Shown: positions 10,037 to 18,536, numbered from the stretch's first letter. The stretch: DNA of 64,000 nucleotides from Pseudonocardiales bacterium (GCA_019247305.1 JAFAPC010000016.1:33718-97717), one strand, 5' to 3'. The notes: generated from the sequence alone by a model not told the origin. Translations and numbers: made by a program.

Positions 10037-10204
10037 GGCGGTCCCTCCCTACTGTCCTGGGCGAGACTCGTGAACGGTTCGGCTGTTGTCAACACCTGAT
10101 TATCGCTTGGCGCAGATGAGACGGTGAGTGGTATTCTAGGAGCGATCAACGGTCACCGTCGGTGACGCTCTTGCGCGAAAGAAACCCATCCACAGCGGGG
10201 GGTA

Positions 10205-11062
10205 ATGTCGGCACCGTCCGGTGCAGTCTCCAGGAGTGAGGTCGTCGTGGGCACGCTGATCACGGTGGTGGTCCTCATGCTGCTGATCGGGGGTGGCGTG
10301 GCGTACTACCTGCGGTACCGGCAAGCCGCCCAGCAGCGTGATCTTGAAGATGCGAAGGCGGAGGCACGCCGTTGGGTGGAGCGCCTCGGCGGGCAGGTCC
10401 TCACCCTGGTCGGCACCGACGAGCCGGCTAAGCAGGCGTTGGCCGACGCCGCGGAGCGCTACACCGCCGCCAGCTCCCAACTAGACTCAGCCCGCACCGC
10501 AGCACAAAGCCGCCTGGTGACCCACACGGCCCTGGAAGGGCTGTACTACGTGCGGGCAGCCCGCGCCGCGATGGGAATGGACCCGGGCCCAGACTTGCCG
10601 CCAGTGCCGGGCCAGGGCGGCGCCGGTTCGGTCACCGAAGACCGAGATGTCAACGTCGACGGTCGCGAATACGCCGCGTCACCGCATCCCAGCGATCGCA
10701 CGCCGCACTATTACCCGGGCGGCCGGATCGCTGGGCGGCCGGTGCCCCAGGGCTGGTACAGCGAGCCCTGGTGGAAACCGGCGCTCATCGGTGGCGTCTG
10801 GGGTCTGGGCTCGGCACTCCTGTTCAACTCGTTGTTCTCGGGAATGGGCGGAATCGCGTCAGCGGACACCTGGGAGCGGGGCTATGAGGCCGGGCAGGAC
10901 CATGCCCTGGCCGGCGGTGGGGACTGGGGTGGCGGCGACTACGCCGCCGGGGACTATGGCGGTGGTGACTATGGCGGTGGTGACTACGGCGGTGACTGGG
11001 GTGGCGGCGACTTTGGCGGTGGTGATTGGGGGGGTGGGGACTTCGGCGGTGGCAACTTCTAG
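10205..11062 (+). CDS. single-pass membrane protein with Gly-Asp/Tyr/Trp repeat tail
   Basis: 285 aa. An N-terminal membrane helix (about 14-38, VVVGTLITVVVLMLLIGGGV) is followed by a charged helical region resembling DUF1542-type coils (about 40-130), a Pro-rich stretch, a second hydrophobic segment (about 196-215) and a C-terminal repeat of GGGDYGGGDYGGDWGGGDFG type (about 238-285). Glycine-rich tails with aromatic residues suggest a flexible surface or aggregation-prone segment. ATG at 10205; TATTCT at 10132-10137 is a candidate -10 box. Its stop TAG at 11060-11062 overlaps the stop of nei on the other strand inside one CTAG. Function unknown. Confidence 0.7.
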   Translation: MSAPSGAVSRSEVVVGTLITVVVLMLLIGGGVAYYLRYRQAAQQRDLEDAKAEARRWVERLGGQVLTLVGTDEPAKQALADAAERYTAASSQLDSARTAAQSRLVTHTALEGLYYVRAARAAMGMDPGPDLPPVPGQGGAGSVTEDRDVNVDGREYAASPHPSDRTPHYYPGGRIAGRPVPQGWYSEPWWKPALIGGVWGLGSALLFNSLFSGMGGIASADTWERGYEAGQDHALAGGGDWGGGDYAAGDYGGGDYGGGDYGGDWGGGDFGGGDWGGGDFGGGNF

Positions 11063-11892
11063 AGCACTGGCCGCTGCTGGCACTCCCGCTGCTGGCACCG
11101 GGGGCACCAATACAGGTTGCGCCCCCCGTGCCGCGCCGTGACCACCGTGGTGCCACACACCAAGCACGGCGCCCCGGCTCGACGGTAGACGTAGACCTCG
11201 CCGCCGTGCCGGTCCTGCCGGGGAGCGCGTCCGATGCGAACCGGGTCGTGCTCGGGTCGAACGGTATCGATCCGGCCGCGACGCACCCCATCACCCATCA
11301 GCTCGACAAGGTCTGACCACAGCGCCGCCCACTGATCGGCGCGCAGCTGCGCGCCGGGCCGCCACGGATCCAGCTGGTGACGGAACAACAGCTCGGCGCG
11401 GTACACGTTGCCGACCCCGGCAAGCACCGACTGGTCCATCAGCAGCGTGGCCAGCGGAGCCCGGGACCGCGAGATCCGTGCCCAGGCCCGATCTGGGTCG
11501 GCGTCGCGACGCAGCGGGTCCGGTCCCAGTCGGGCGCGCAGCGCCTCCACCTCGTACTCCGTGAGCAACTCGCAGGCCGCCGGCCCGCGTAGATCTGTCC
11601 AGTGCGTGGAGCCGACCAGACGCATGCGCACCTGCCCACGGGGCGGCGCCACCGGCAACGTCGCCTCGGTAAAGGCGCCGTACAGGCCTAGGTGAATGTG
11701 CACCACGAGATCGGGCTGGTAGACGTGGAACAGGTGCTTGCCATGCGCGTGCGCATCCTGCAGCACCCGCCCGTCCAGGACTGCGGCGGCTGCCGCGAAG
11801 CGACCCTGCGGGCTGGACACCGCCACCGGTGACCCGCCGTAGCACCGCTGGTGCTGCTGCGCCAGCCGGTGCGTGGTGTGACCCTCCGGCAT
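11059..11892 (-). CDS. nei: Fpg/Nei family DNA glycosylase / AP lyase (endonuclease VIII type)
   Basis: Base-excision repair enzyme that removes oxidised bases and cleaves the AP site. The mature N-terminus is MPEGHTTHRLA: Pro2 is the Schiff-base nucleophile and Glu3 the catalytic acid, which fixes the start at 11892 although the frame is open to 11982. DQSVLAGVGNVYRAELLF marks the helix-two-turn-helix, and the C-terminus carries a zinc finger (CLVCGT ... CPRCQQ). 277 aa, typical. It follows rpiB in the same direction, as in mycobacteria. Substrate preference (Nei versus Fpg) is inferred from the MPEGHT start. Confidence 0.92.
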   Translation of the reverse strand: MPEGHTTHRLAQQHQRCYGGSPVAVSSPQGRFAAAAAVLDGRVLQDAHAHGKHLFHVYQPDLVVHIHLGLYGAFTEATLPVAPPRGQVRMRLVGSTHWTDLRGPAACELLTEYEVEALRARLGPDPLRRDADPDRAWARISRSRAPLATLLMDQSVLAGVGNVYRAELLFRHQLDPWRPGAQLRADQWAALWSDLVELMGDGVRRGRIDTVRPEHDPVRIGRAPRQDRHGGEVYVYRRAGAPCLVCGTTVVTARHGGRNLYWCPRCQQRECQQRPVL

Positions 11893-11899
11893 GAGGGGT

Positions 11900-12373
11900 T
11901 CAGCTCGCCGAGATCGGGGGTAGTTCCCCGGTGGATTCGAAGTCCGAGATCTGCCGGATTCGGCGGCAGTGCCGCTCGCCACCGGAGAACGACGTGGTGA
12001 GAAACGTCTGAACGATCTGCGCCGCCTCGGCGGGGGTGTGCATCCGAGCGCCGATCCCCACCACCTGCGCGTCGTTGTGTTCCCTGGCGAGCCGGGCGGT
12101 CTCGGTGTTCCACGCCAGGGCGGCCCGGCAGCCGGGAACCTTGTTGGCGGAGATCTGCTCGCCGTTGCCCGAGCCGCCGATCACCACGGCGAGACTGCCC
12201 GAGTCGGCGACCACCCGGCGCGCGGTCTCGATGCACCACGGCGGGTAGTCGTCGTCCGGATCGAAGACGTCGGGACCGACGTCCACCACGTCGTGCCCCA
12301 GACTGCTCAGGTGCTGCACCAAGAAGGCCTTGAGCTCGAAACCAGCGTGATCAGAACCGAGATAGACGCGCAC
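11900..12373 (-). CDS. rpiB: ribose-5-phosphate isomerase B
   Basis: Interconverts ribose-5-phosphate and ribulose-5-phosphate in the pentose phosphate pathway. RVYLGSDHAGFELK is the RpiB/LacAB N-terminal signature, IGGSGNGEQISANKVPGCRA the anion-binding core (Gly in place of Cys, as in actinobacterial RpiB), and NDAQVVGIGARMH is conserved. The start GTG at 12373 gives MRVYLGSDHAG; an ATG at 12391 in the same frame would add six residues. It runs divergently from the metallo-hydrolase gene with at most 30 bp between starts. 157 aa, normal length. Confidence 0.93.
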   Translation of the reverse strand: MRVYLGSDHAGFELKAFLVQHLSSLGHDVVDVGPDVFDPDDDYPPWCIETARRVVADSGSLAVVIGGSGNGEQISANKVPGCRAALAWNTETARLAREHNDAQVVGIGARMHTPAEAAQIVQTFLTTSFSGGERHCRRIRQISDFESTGELPPISAS

Positions 12374-12403
12374 AGCGTGCAACACTGCCATATGACGGCC
12401 CAT

Positions 12404-13201
12404 ATGACGACACAGTGGATCGAGCTGGCTGACGGTGTCCTGGTGCGCCGGTACGCTGAGCTGGATTTCTCGGTGGGCTTGGTGATCGGGGAGCACACTG
12501 CGCTGGTCATCGACACCCGCAGTGATCCCGCTCAGGGCGCGCAGCTGCGCGCCGCGGTCCGCGAGGGCACTCAGCACCCGTGCACCGTGGTGCTCACCCA
12601 CGCGCACTTCGATCACTGCCTGGGCACCGCGGCCTTCCTGCCGGCCCCGGTGTGGGCGCATCCCCGGTGCCGGGATGACCTGGCCCGGGGCGGCGCGGCG
12701 CAATACGCCGAGGCGCTGGCCTTCTCTCGCGCCCAGCGGATGCCGCGCGACCCCGAGCTGGTACGCCCAGTGGTGCCCGATCACCTGGTCACCGAGCCGG
12801 TCGAGATTGATCTCGGCGGTCGGCGGGTGCTGCTGACCCATCCCGGGTTGGGGCACACTGATCACGACATCGCGGTCTGGTCACCCGACACCGGTGTGCT
12901 CTTCGCCGGGGATCTCCTCGAGCAGGGCGCCGACCCCGACTTCACCGACGCCTACCCGCTGCACTGGCCCGCCGCGGTGACCGAGCTCCTCCGGCTTCGC
13001 CCACGCATCGTGGTCCCCGGGCACGGCAACCCGGTCGACGCGACCTTCGCCGCCGCCCAACGCGACGATCTCGCCACCCTGGCCAACCTGTGCCAAGCCG
13101 TGCTAAACGGCGAGCTCGACCCTGAGGACGCGGTGTCGGCCTCACCGTTTAGTTCTTCAACCACCCTCACCGCACTGGCCAGACTCCACCTACCCGGGTA
13201 A
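12404..13201 (+). CDS. metallo-beta-lactamase fold hydrolase
   Basis: 265-aa MBL-fold enzyme with the metal-binding motif LTHAHFDHCLG (HxHxDH), a downstream His in THPGLGHTDHDIAVW, the Asp ligand in LFAGDLLEQG and a final GHGNPVD. These residues indicate a two-metal hydrolase; the substrate is unknown. Starts at ATG 12404 or, in the same frame, ATG 12392, the latter directly abutting a possible rpiB ATG on the other strand. No clear Shine-Dalgarno sequence, so leaderless translation is possible. Confidence 0.8.
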   Translation: MTTQWIELADGVLVRRYAELDFSVGLVIGEHTALVIDTRSDPAQGAQLRAAVREGTQHPCTVVLTHAHFDHCLGTAAFLPAPVWAHPRCRDDLARGGAAQYAEALAFSRAQRMPRDPELVRPVVPDHLVTEPVEIDLGGRRVLLTHPGLGHTDHDIAVWSPDTGVLFAGDLLEQGADPDFTDAYPLHWPAAVTELLRLRPRIVVPGHGNPVDATFAAAQRDDLATLANLCQAVLNGELDPEDAVSASPFSSSTTLTALARLHLPG

Positions 13202-13232
13202 TCGGCGACCGGTCACGAGAAGTGCGGATTCC

Positions 13233-13451
13233 TTAGCTCACCCACAGCCATTCCGTCAGCATGTTGCGCAGCGTGTTAGCATCCTCCGCCTCAAGGGACA
13301 TCACGCAGGCACCCGTGACCTGTGGATCAAGCACAATCGACCCGCCCTGCACGCTCACCAGGAGATGAGTGACACCCACCGGGCCCCGATGCAACGAATA
13401 CGTCGCCAGAATCTCCCGACGACGACCCCTGCTAGCCCCAGAACCGGTCAT
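13233..13451 (-). CDS. 72-aa orphan protein divergent from XRE/TPR regulator
   Basis: ATG at 13451 with GGGAGGG upstream. A basic N-terminus (MTGSGASRGRRREILATYS) is followed by LHRGPVGVTHLLVSVQGGSI, LDPQVTGACVMSLEAEDAN and TLRNMLTEWL. It is clearly paralogous to the protein at 31106-31336, which shares LHRGPxGxxxLLVSxQGxSxVxDPxVTG and the ending LTEWL. The size and strand-hairpin-helix pattern recall the DUF397 partners of Streptomyces WhiJ-like regulators, but the DUF397 motif is missing. It shares a 154-bp, relatively AT-rich intergenic region with the regulator at 13606. Function unknown; a regulator partner is inference. Confidence 0.65.
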   Translation of the reverse strand: MTGSGASRGRRREILATYSLHRGPVGVTHLLVSVQGGSIVLDPQVTGACVMSLEAEDANTLRNMLTEWLWVS

Positions 13452-13605
13452 GCCACCACCCTCCCGCTGATTGACCGAATTTCCAAAAATACAGTGCGTA
13501 TGAATCTCTCGTGGACCTGCACGGATGAGCTGGTCACATACGTACACGTCACGAATTCTTGATGCGCTACACTCCGCGCATACGCCAGTCAGGACAGGAG
13601 CACCC

Positions 13606-15069
13606 ATGAGCGATCACCACGCACACCCCGACGGTGCGTCGTGTCGCGCTGCCCGCGCAGTGGATGACCTCAGGGATGACCAGGGCGGGCCGTGCGCGAA
13701 AGCCACGCAGGTCGCGCCGGTGTTCCCCGCTGATTTCTGGGAACAACCCGCCATCAGGTCGGCCCCGCTCAGCCGGCATTTTGGTCGCTTCCTGCGCACC
13801 TACCGGACGGTTCAATCCCCGGCGGTCAAGCAGACCCAGCTGGCTCCCTGGCTCGGCATCACCCAAGGCCAACTCAGCCGCATCGAACGATCCACCACAC
13901 CCATCCACGACCTCCACAAACTCCAGACCTGGGCACGCGCGCTGCACATCCCCGCGTACCTGTTGTGGTTTGACGTGTCATCCGACCCATCCGATACACC
14001 CGCCTCACCACCCGTCCGAACCGTGGAGAGGCCAGAACAAGACGAGGAGAGCGACGTGCGCCGACGCGAACTCTTCACGACCACCAGGGTTACCGCCGCC
14101 GCTGCCGCCGGCAGCAAGCTTCTTGTGGACACGCCATGGCACCGGCTGATCGACTCGGTAGACACGGGACGACCTGTCGACGCGGCGACCGTTCAACTCA
14201 TACATGATCAAACTGCCGATCTTTTCTACGCTGAGGAAACTACTCCGTCTCGCGAGCTGCTCGAATCAATGATTCAACATCGAAAAACAATTAAGACACT
14301 ACTTTCCAATTCGCGTACCGAATCGATTCGAAACCCTCTCATGGTAGCCATGGATGAGACCGACGTCTTGAGGGGCTGGCTGTTGTTCGATCTTGGTCGA
14401 GGAAAGGACGCGGTCGATGCTTGGCGTTCAGCGCTGAGCGTCGCCAGAGAAACAGGTGATGGTCCGTTAGCTGCTTGTGCGCTCAGCTATTGGAGCTACC
14501 TGGCGGCATCACGTAACGACACCGCGCCCGCAGTACGACTGTTGCAACAGGCGAGGGAATACGTTCCCGGCGCCTCCGCGCCGGCCACACGCTCCTGGCT
14601 TTCCGCACGTGAGGCAGAAGAACTAGCCCGCCTGGGTGACGAGACTGGGGCACTACGCGCCCTCGAACGCGCGCTCACTGCCTTCGACTTCGCGCGCCCC
14701 CGGTCTGAGCGGCCGTGGACTGCGTTCTTCAGCGCTAGCAGACTCGGAAGCATGACAGTATCGACATGTACGACCTTGCGTCACCGGGAAACTACCGCCG
14801 CAGCCGACTCATTGCTGGCTTCTCTGCCGCCCATACGTAACAAAGTTCGCGCCATTGTCCTTTCTGATCTCACGATCAGCGCCGTTGAGATGAACGACTA
14901 CGACCGGGCAACCACACTGGTTTCCGATGCTATCAAGCTAACCACACAGACGGAGGCCAGCTTGGCCAAGCACCGACTCTTGGCTCTCGCCGCCACGCTC
15001 CCGCCAACGAGCAGCACCGGCCCCGCCAGTGTTGTGCGTGACCAAATTATGTCAACTCTTCGACGTTAG
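13606..15069 (+). CDS. XRE-family helix-turn-helix regulator with TPR-like C-terminal domain
   Basis: 487 aa. N-terminal HTH at about 60-125 (FGRFLRTYRTVQ, then QTQLAPWLGITQGQLSRIER), a linker, then a long helical region (about 150-487) with TPR-like pairs such as GWLLFDLGRGKDAVDAWRSA and EAEELARLGDETGALRALER. This is the architecture of many actinobacterial XRE regulators that act with small partner proteins. ATG at 13606 with GGAG 6-9 nt upstream is preferred over the GTG-type start at 13525. Codon usage around 14200-14340 is more AT-rich (atgattcaacatcg) than neighbours, a hint of acquisition. Divergent from the 72-aa gene. Confidence 0.8.
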   Translation: MSDHHAHPDGASCRAARAVDDLRDDQGGPCAKATQVAPVFPADFWEQPAIRSAPLSRHFGRFLRTYRTVQSPAVKQTQLAPWLGITQGQLSRIERSTTPIHDLHKLQTWARALHIPAYLLWFDVSSDPSDTPASPPVRTVERPEQDEESDVRRRELFTTTRVTAAAAAGSKLLVDTPWHRLIDSVDTGRPVDAATVQLIHDQTADLFYAEETTPSRELLESMIQHRKTIKTLLSNSRTESIRNPLMVAMDETDVLRGWLLFDLGRGKDAVDAWRSALSVARETGDGPLAACALSYWSYLAASRNDTAPAVRLLQQAREYVPGASAPATRSWLSAREAEELARLGDETGALRALERALTAFDFARPRSERPWTAFFSASRLGSMTVSTCTTLRHRETTAAADSLLASLPPIRNKVRAIVLSDLTISAVEMNDYDRATTLVSDAIKLTTQTEASLAKHRLLALAATLPPTSSTGPASVVRDQIMSTLRR

Positions 15070-15128
15070 CGCGCCAGCGCGCTGGTCAGGCAAGCTGGGC
15101 TTGGCGATAAAAGCCTGGCAACGCGGGT

Positions 15129-15965
15129 TTACGACGGGCGCTCGGTCGCCGCGGAAGTTGCCGGACTCGCGGTGGTGTGTCCGGCCAACTGGTCTTGCAA
15201 GATTGCGTGTCGGAACTGGTGCACAGCTCCGACGGTGCGCAAGACGTCCCGGTTCCGGGCATCTTCGAGGAAAGGCATGAGCTCAACGGCGGGAACCTGA
15301 CCGGAACGCCGTAGTTGGCGCCAGGCCAGGGTGGTTGGCCACGTCGCCGAGGACGTCATCCCGTACATGATCGCCACCGGCAATCCACCCGCGAAGAGGT
15401 TCCCAGGCACGGCTGCGGGCTCCTTGGACCCATACCAGTTCGCGAGCCCGTACCCGAGTCCGAACCCGACCCCAAGCAGGAGCCCGACCCGGCGCCTGAA
15501 TACTCGGTCATGACGCCAGCTCTCAATCGGCCCCTGGGGACTGCCCCCGCCATCGGCGACCTCGACCGCGAGTCCAGCGACAAACTTACCCGCAAGCCAG
15601 GGCATCAGCCCGACCACGAGTGCGACCACGAACGGGAACGGAAACCTATATGTATACCAGGCATCGATCCCGGCCATGAGCCCCCATACGATTCCGAAGA
15701 TTCGGCCCCTACGCCGGATCTTGACCAGCTCGATAGCGTCCTGGCCTTCGCCGTGCCAGACCGACAGCGTGAGCAGGAACCCCGCGAGGAGCCCACCAAC
15801 AAGCTGAACCTCGAGCCAGACACGCCAGTCCGAGATCGTCGTGACGTGGAGCGCCAGCCCGATCGAGAGGTCGCCCGGGACCTCGGTCAGGAGAACGCCG
15901 ACGAGCCCGTAGATGAGCCCGGCGGTGAGGACTGAGGGCACGTTGATGGCCCGCCAGGTTCTCTG
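15129..15965 (-). pseudogene. NACHT NTPase, C-terminal membrane fragment (third piece)
   Basis: C-terminal part of the broken NACHT gene. From about 15960 downward the frame reads RTWRAINVPSVLTAGLIYGL and several hydrophobic helices (IFGIVWGLMAGIDAW, FPFVVALVVGLMPWLAGKFV, VGLLLGVGFGLGYGLANW), ending with VELMPFLEDARNRDVLRTVG and AVHQFRHAILQDQLA, the usual C-terminal block of actinobacterial NACHT membrane proteins. The frame extends upstream to 16220 but that part is out of register with the family. It joins the middle piece at about 15960, where an AGAGAA run suggests a 2-nt insertion. Confidence 0.65.
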
Positions 15966-16387
15966 ACTCGTTTGGGCTCGCGGCCGCCGCGCCCGAACCA
16001 GATGCCGAGGGAGAGCCCGACCCCTAACCCAAACGCCAGCCCTTGTACGAGGGCGTACCAGAGTACCGTCCAGAGGCTCTGCTTGACTCCGTGCGCGCCC
16101 ACCACCACGATGACGTCGAGCACGAACCCCAGCCCGCCCAAGATCGCGCCTAGCAGCCCGCTCGCGAGCATGCTGGCCAGCATGCGAGGCCCGGTGGAAG
16201 CCCATCGGGGGATCTGCCACCAGGCCAGATCGCGGGTGTGGTCCTGGTTCATCTGGCGGGCGAGGAAAGCCAGCGCCTGGCGGCCCTGTTGCTCGCTGAA
16301 ACGGGGCTTTGGCCTGCCCGGTCGCGCGTCGTAGGCATGGGGCAGCACGCGGGCGATGAGGTACTGCTCAAGGTCAGCCATCAGCAC
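15887..16387 (-). pseudogene. NACHT NTPase, middle fragment (second piece)
   Basis: Middle part of the broken gene. From a GTG at 16387 the frame reads ADLEQYLIARVLPHAYDARP, EQQGRQALAFLARQMNQ, RDLAWWQIPRW and then membrane helices (MLASGLLGAILGGLGFVLDV). After GRGGREPKRVRE (about 15960) it leaves the family pattern and stops at 15887, while the continuation TWRAINVPS appears in the next frame. The overlap of 14 nt with the upstream piece and the change of frame show that one ancestral reading frame has been interrupted. Confidence 0.65.
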
Positions 16388-17429
16388 TGCTCCAACTGGT
16401 GGTAAGCAGACTACTGACGTCTTCGTCGGGCCGGTAGGTGTCGCGGATCAGGGTCAAGTTCAACGGGGTGCACACCCCCCGGGTGAGCGCGCTGTCAGGG
16501 TTGTCTCGCAGGTGGGAGAGCAGCTGGGTCCACCCGGACGGTGAAGGCCTGGTGCGGGCTCGTTGGAGGTAGTCAGCAGCTTGGGACCCAGTGACGGGGT
16601 GTAGCTGTACCGCGACAGCACCGACCAGCCACGCAGTACCAGCGGCCTGGACCATCTCGCTGCTGCGGGTCAGCACCACCACTCGGAAGGGCGCACAGCT
16701 CAGTGCCCGCAATGCAGCTGGGCGCCGCGCCAGGTCCATCTCGTCTAGCCCGTCAAGAACCAGCGCGACATTCCCGGCGGCGACTAACGCAGCGGCTTCG
16801 GCCGCACCGCCGCGGTGCGCAAACATGCTGTAGGACGCGACCAGGTGGCCAGCCAGCCACTCCTGCACCGAGCAGGTGACTGGGTCCCAGCCATAGGAGG
16901 TCACCAGCACCGGTACCGGCACCCGGGCCCGTTTGGCGTCCTCAACACCCGACCGGTGTTCCAGCGCGTCGAGCACCAGCAACACCGCAGATCCGGTCTT
17001 GCCCGACCCCGGTGCGCCGACCACGACCATCCGACCGGAGGCGATCCCGGCGTACACGGTGAACAGCTCACGGCGGGTCCCACCAGCCCGGAGTTGTTCC
17101 TCGGTAACCCGGGACTGGCCAGGCAGCGGAGGAAACGCCGGCGCCCCATCGACGGAGCCGACTGCGGCCTCTACTGGCCCCCCAACCGTCAGCTCGCTCA
17201 GCGACCAGCCAACCGGAATCGGCTCAGGCGCCAGCAACAACCGCTCAGCCGCCTCCTGACGCCACTGCGCGTACACCGCTTCCGTCAACAGGTCCGCCAA
17301 CGTGCCCACTGGCCGGGGATCAGCCGGCCGACGCGCCCGCCAAACCCCCTCCACCACCTGACCGAGAATCTTGACCAGGGACTCGGCAACCGCAGCGACA
17401 ACCACCGAGCTCACCTCGCGGGAGGACAA
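16374..17429 (-). pseudogene. NACHT NTPase, N-terminal fragment with intact P-loop
   Basis: STAND-class P-loop NTPase of the NACHT group. Visible are Walker A GAPGSGKTGSAVLLVLDALE (about 138-157), Walker B VALVLDGLDEMD and the arginine-containing strand FRVVVLTRSS. It stops at 16374 just after PLNLTLIRDTYRPDEDVSSL, where the family normally continues into the segment found in the next frame. The TTG at 17429 is a doubtful start: a membrane helix typical of the N-terminus (RDLVLVAVRTVTILAVGVGL) lies in another frame at about 17430-17511, implying a further frameshift. Such proteins can act in signalling or phage defence; here it is probably inactive unless the shifts are sequencing errors. 17512-17766 shows nothing recognisable. 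Confidence 0.65.
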
Positions 17430-17766
17430 AAAGCGGCACCAGCCCCACGCCGACAGCCAAGATCGTCACCGTGCGCACAGCGACGAGCACCAGGTCCCTC
17501 CACCTGCCCATACCCCAGTAATCATGACAGCCCAACCCGCCCGGGCAACAGGCCACGGCACCTGACCACGCACCAGGCGCAGCCTTCGTAACCGGATTTC
17601 ACAGGCGATCACGAACCGCCGCAGTCTATCCGAGGCCCATGCGAGGGCGGAAAGAGGGCTTGCGTGCCCTGGGGATCACAGGATCGCCCTGATTACCGTC
17701 AGCGGAAGCGGCGTGACAAGTCCGCACAGGGCGATACGCATCGGCGCATAGCGCTGCCTAGGCTAG

Positions 17767-18024
17767 CTAGTCGAGCGCGGGAAGGAACCGAAGCAGGATC
17801 ACCAGCCGTGCGTTCTCCACTATGCCATAAATGATCCATCCCTTGTCATCGCCGATCGGGATCGACCACTGATCAAACTGCGAGTCGTACTGCTTGTCCG
17901 GATTGCCGGTAGGGTTTTCCAGCAACTCTTGGATGCGCCGGTCAGCCAGTCGTCGCATGTCCTCGGGAAGGTCGGCGTACTGTCTGTCAGCCTCCGCAAC
18001 CGACTTGAGCGTGTAGCGCGGCAT
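17767..18024 (-). CDS. RelE/ParE-like toxin
   Basis: 85-aa small basic protein with the RelE-type layout: MPRYTLKSVAEADRQYADLP (strand plus helix), RRLADRRIQELLENPTGNPD, then beta strands QWSIPIGDDKGWIIYGIVEN and LVILLRFLPALD. RelE toxins cleave mRNA at the ribosome; ParE relatives poison gyrase, and I cannot separate the two here. It starts directly after the stop of the DUF6247 gene with no gap, so the two form an operon and a probable toxin-antitoxin pair (inference). Confidence 0.7.
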   Translation of the reverse strand: MPRYTLKSVAEADRQYADLPEDMRRLADRRIQELLENPTGNPDKQYDSQFDQWSIPIGDDKGWIIYGIVENARLVILLRFLPALD

Positions 18025-18375
18025 CTACAGCCGAACCCAGGTCCCATTCTCGTCCTGGCGCCAGGTGAGTAGTCCACTGAAGTCACCGGACTTCGCGCGC
18101 TCGATCTGTTCGCGTTCCTCGTCGGTGAGTGGGTTCGCTGCCATCATGGCCACTGTCTGCCAGCGTGCCAGTACCGCCTGCGGCCCCGATAGGTCGAGGT
18201 TCTCCGCGGCCAGTGCAAGTGCGGAGCGAAACTCTGCCTCAAACTGCACGCACCTCTCGGGTGCATGCGCGAGCAGAGCCGCCCGGATCGCTGGACCCGA
18301 TCGCTCCACCACCGCCGGCAGGTAAGCGGGTGTCTCGGTCGCGACTTGCCTGCCCTGGTTACCGCTCACAGTCAA
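18025..18375 (-). CDS. DUF6247-type protein, probable antitoxin partner
   Basis: 116 aa. GPAIRAALLAHAPERCVQFE, then AEFRSALALAAENLDLSGPQ, VLARWQTVAMMAANPLTDEE and a tail SGDFSGLLTWRQDENGTWVR match the conserved actinobacterial DUF6247 pattern (helices followed by a small WVRL end). Family members often precede a RelE-like gene, as here, where the toxin ATG follows the stop immediately. Start ATG at 18375. Antitoxin role is by context; no DNA-binding domain is obvious. Confidence 0.65.
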   Translation of the reverse strand: MTVSGNQGRQVATETPAYLPAVVERSGPAIRAALLAHAPERCVQFEAEFRSALALAAENLDLSGPQAVLARWQTVAMMAANPLTDEEREQIERAKSGDFSGLLTWRQDENGTWVRL

Positions 18376-18423
18376 GCAACGACGGTCACTGCTGGCGGGA
18401 AACGGTCGGTGAGTGACTGCTCA

Positions 18424-18536
18424 GCGAAGGCGCGTTCTGCAGTACCACCACGGTTCGCTTCTCCGGCCGCACTCCGGGCGCCTCCAGCTGGATCGACGTG
18501 GTGGCTGCCCGAGTGAGCGCCGTAACCCTGAACGGA
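18424..18536 (+). pseudogene. stray duplicated fragment of pepN
   Basis: These 113 bp align without gaps to 20823-20935 inside pepN (constant offset of 2399), with about 12 mismatches, so roughly 89% identity; a 44-bp run from about 18474 to 18517 is identical. In the pepN frame it would encode a segment such as ASSWIDVVAARVS. It has no start codon, is preceded by a TGA in this frame and loses similarity on both sides. It ends 16 bp before the DUF2283 stop on the opposite strand. Confidence 0.85.

Noticed and set aside
10910..11060. short regular repeats resembling an array
   Set aside because: In-frame codon repeats for a Gly-rich protein tail, not a CRISPR array; no spacer structure anywhere in the window.
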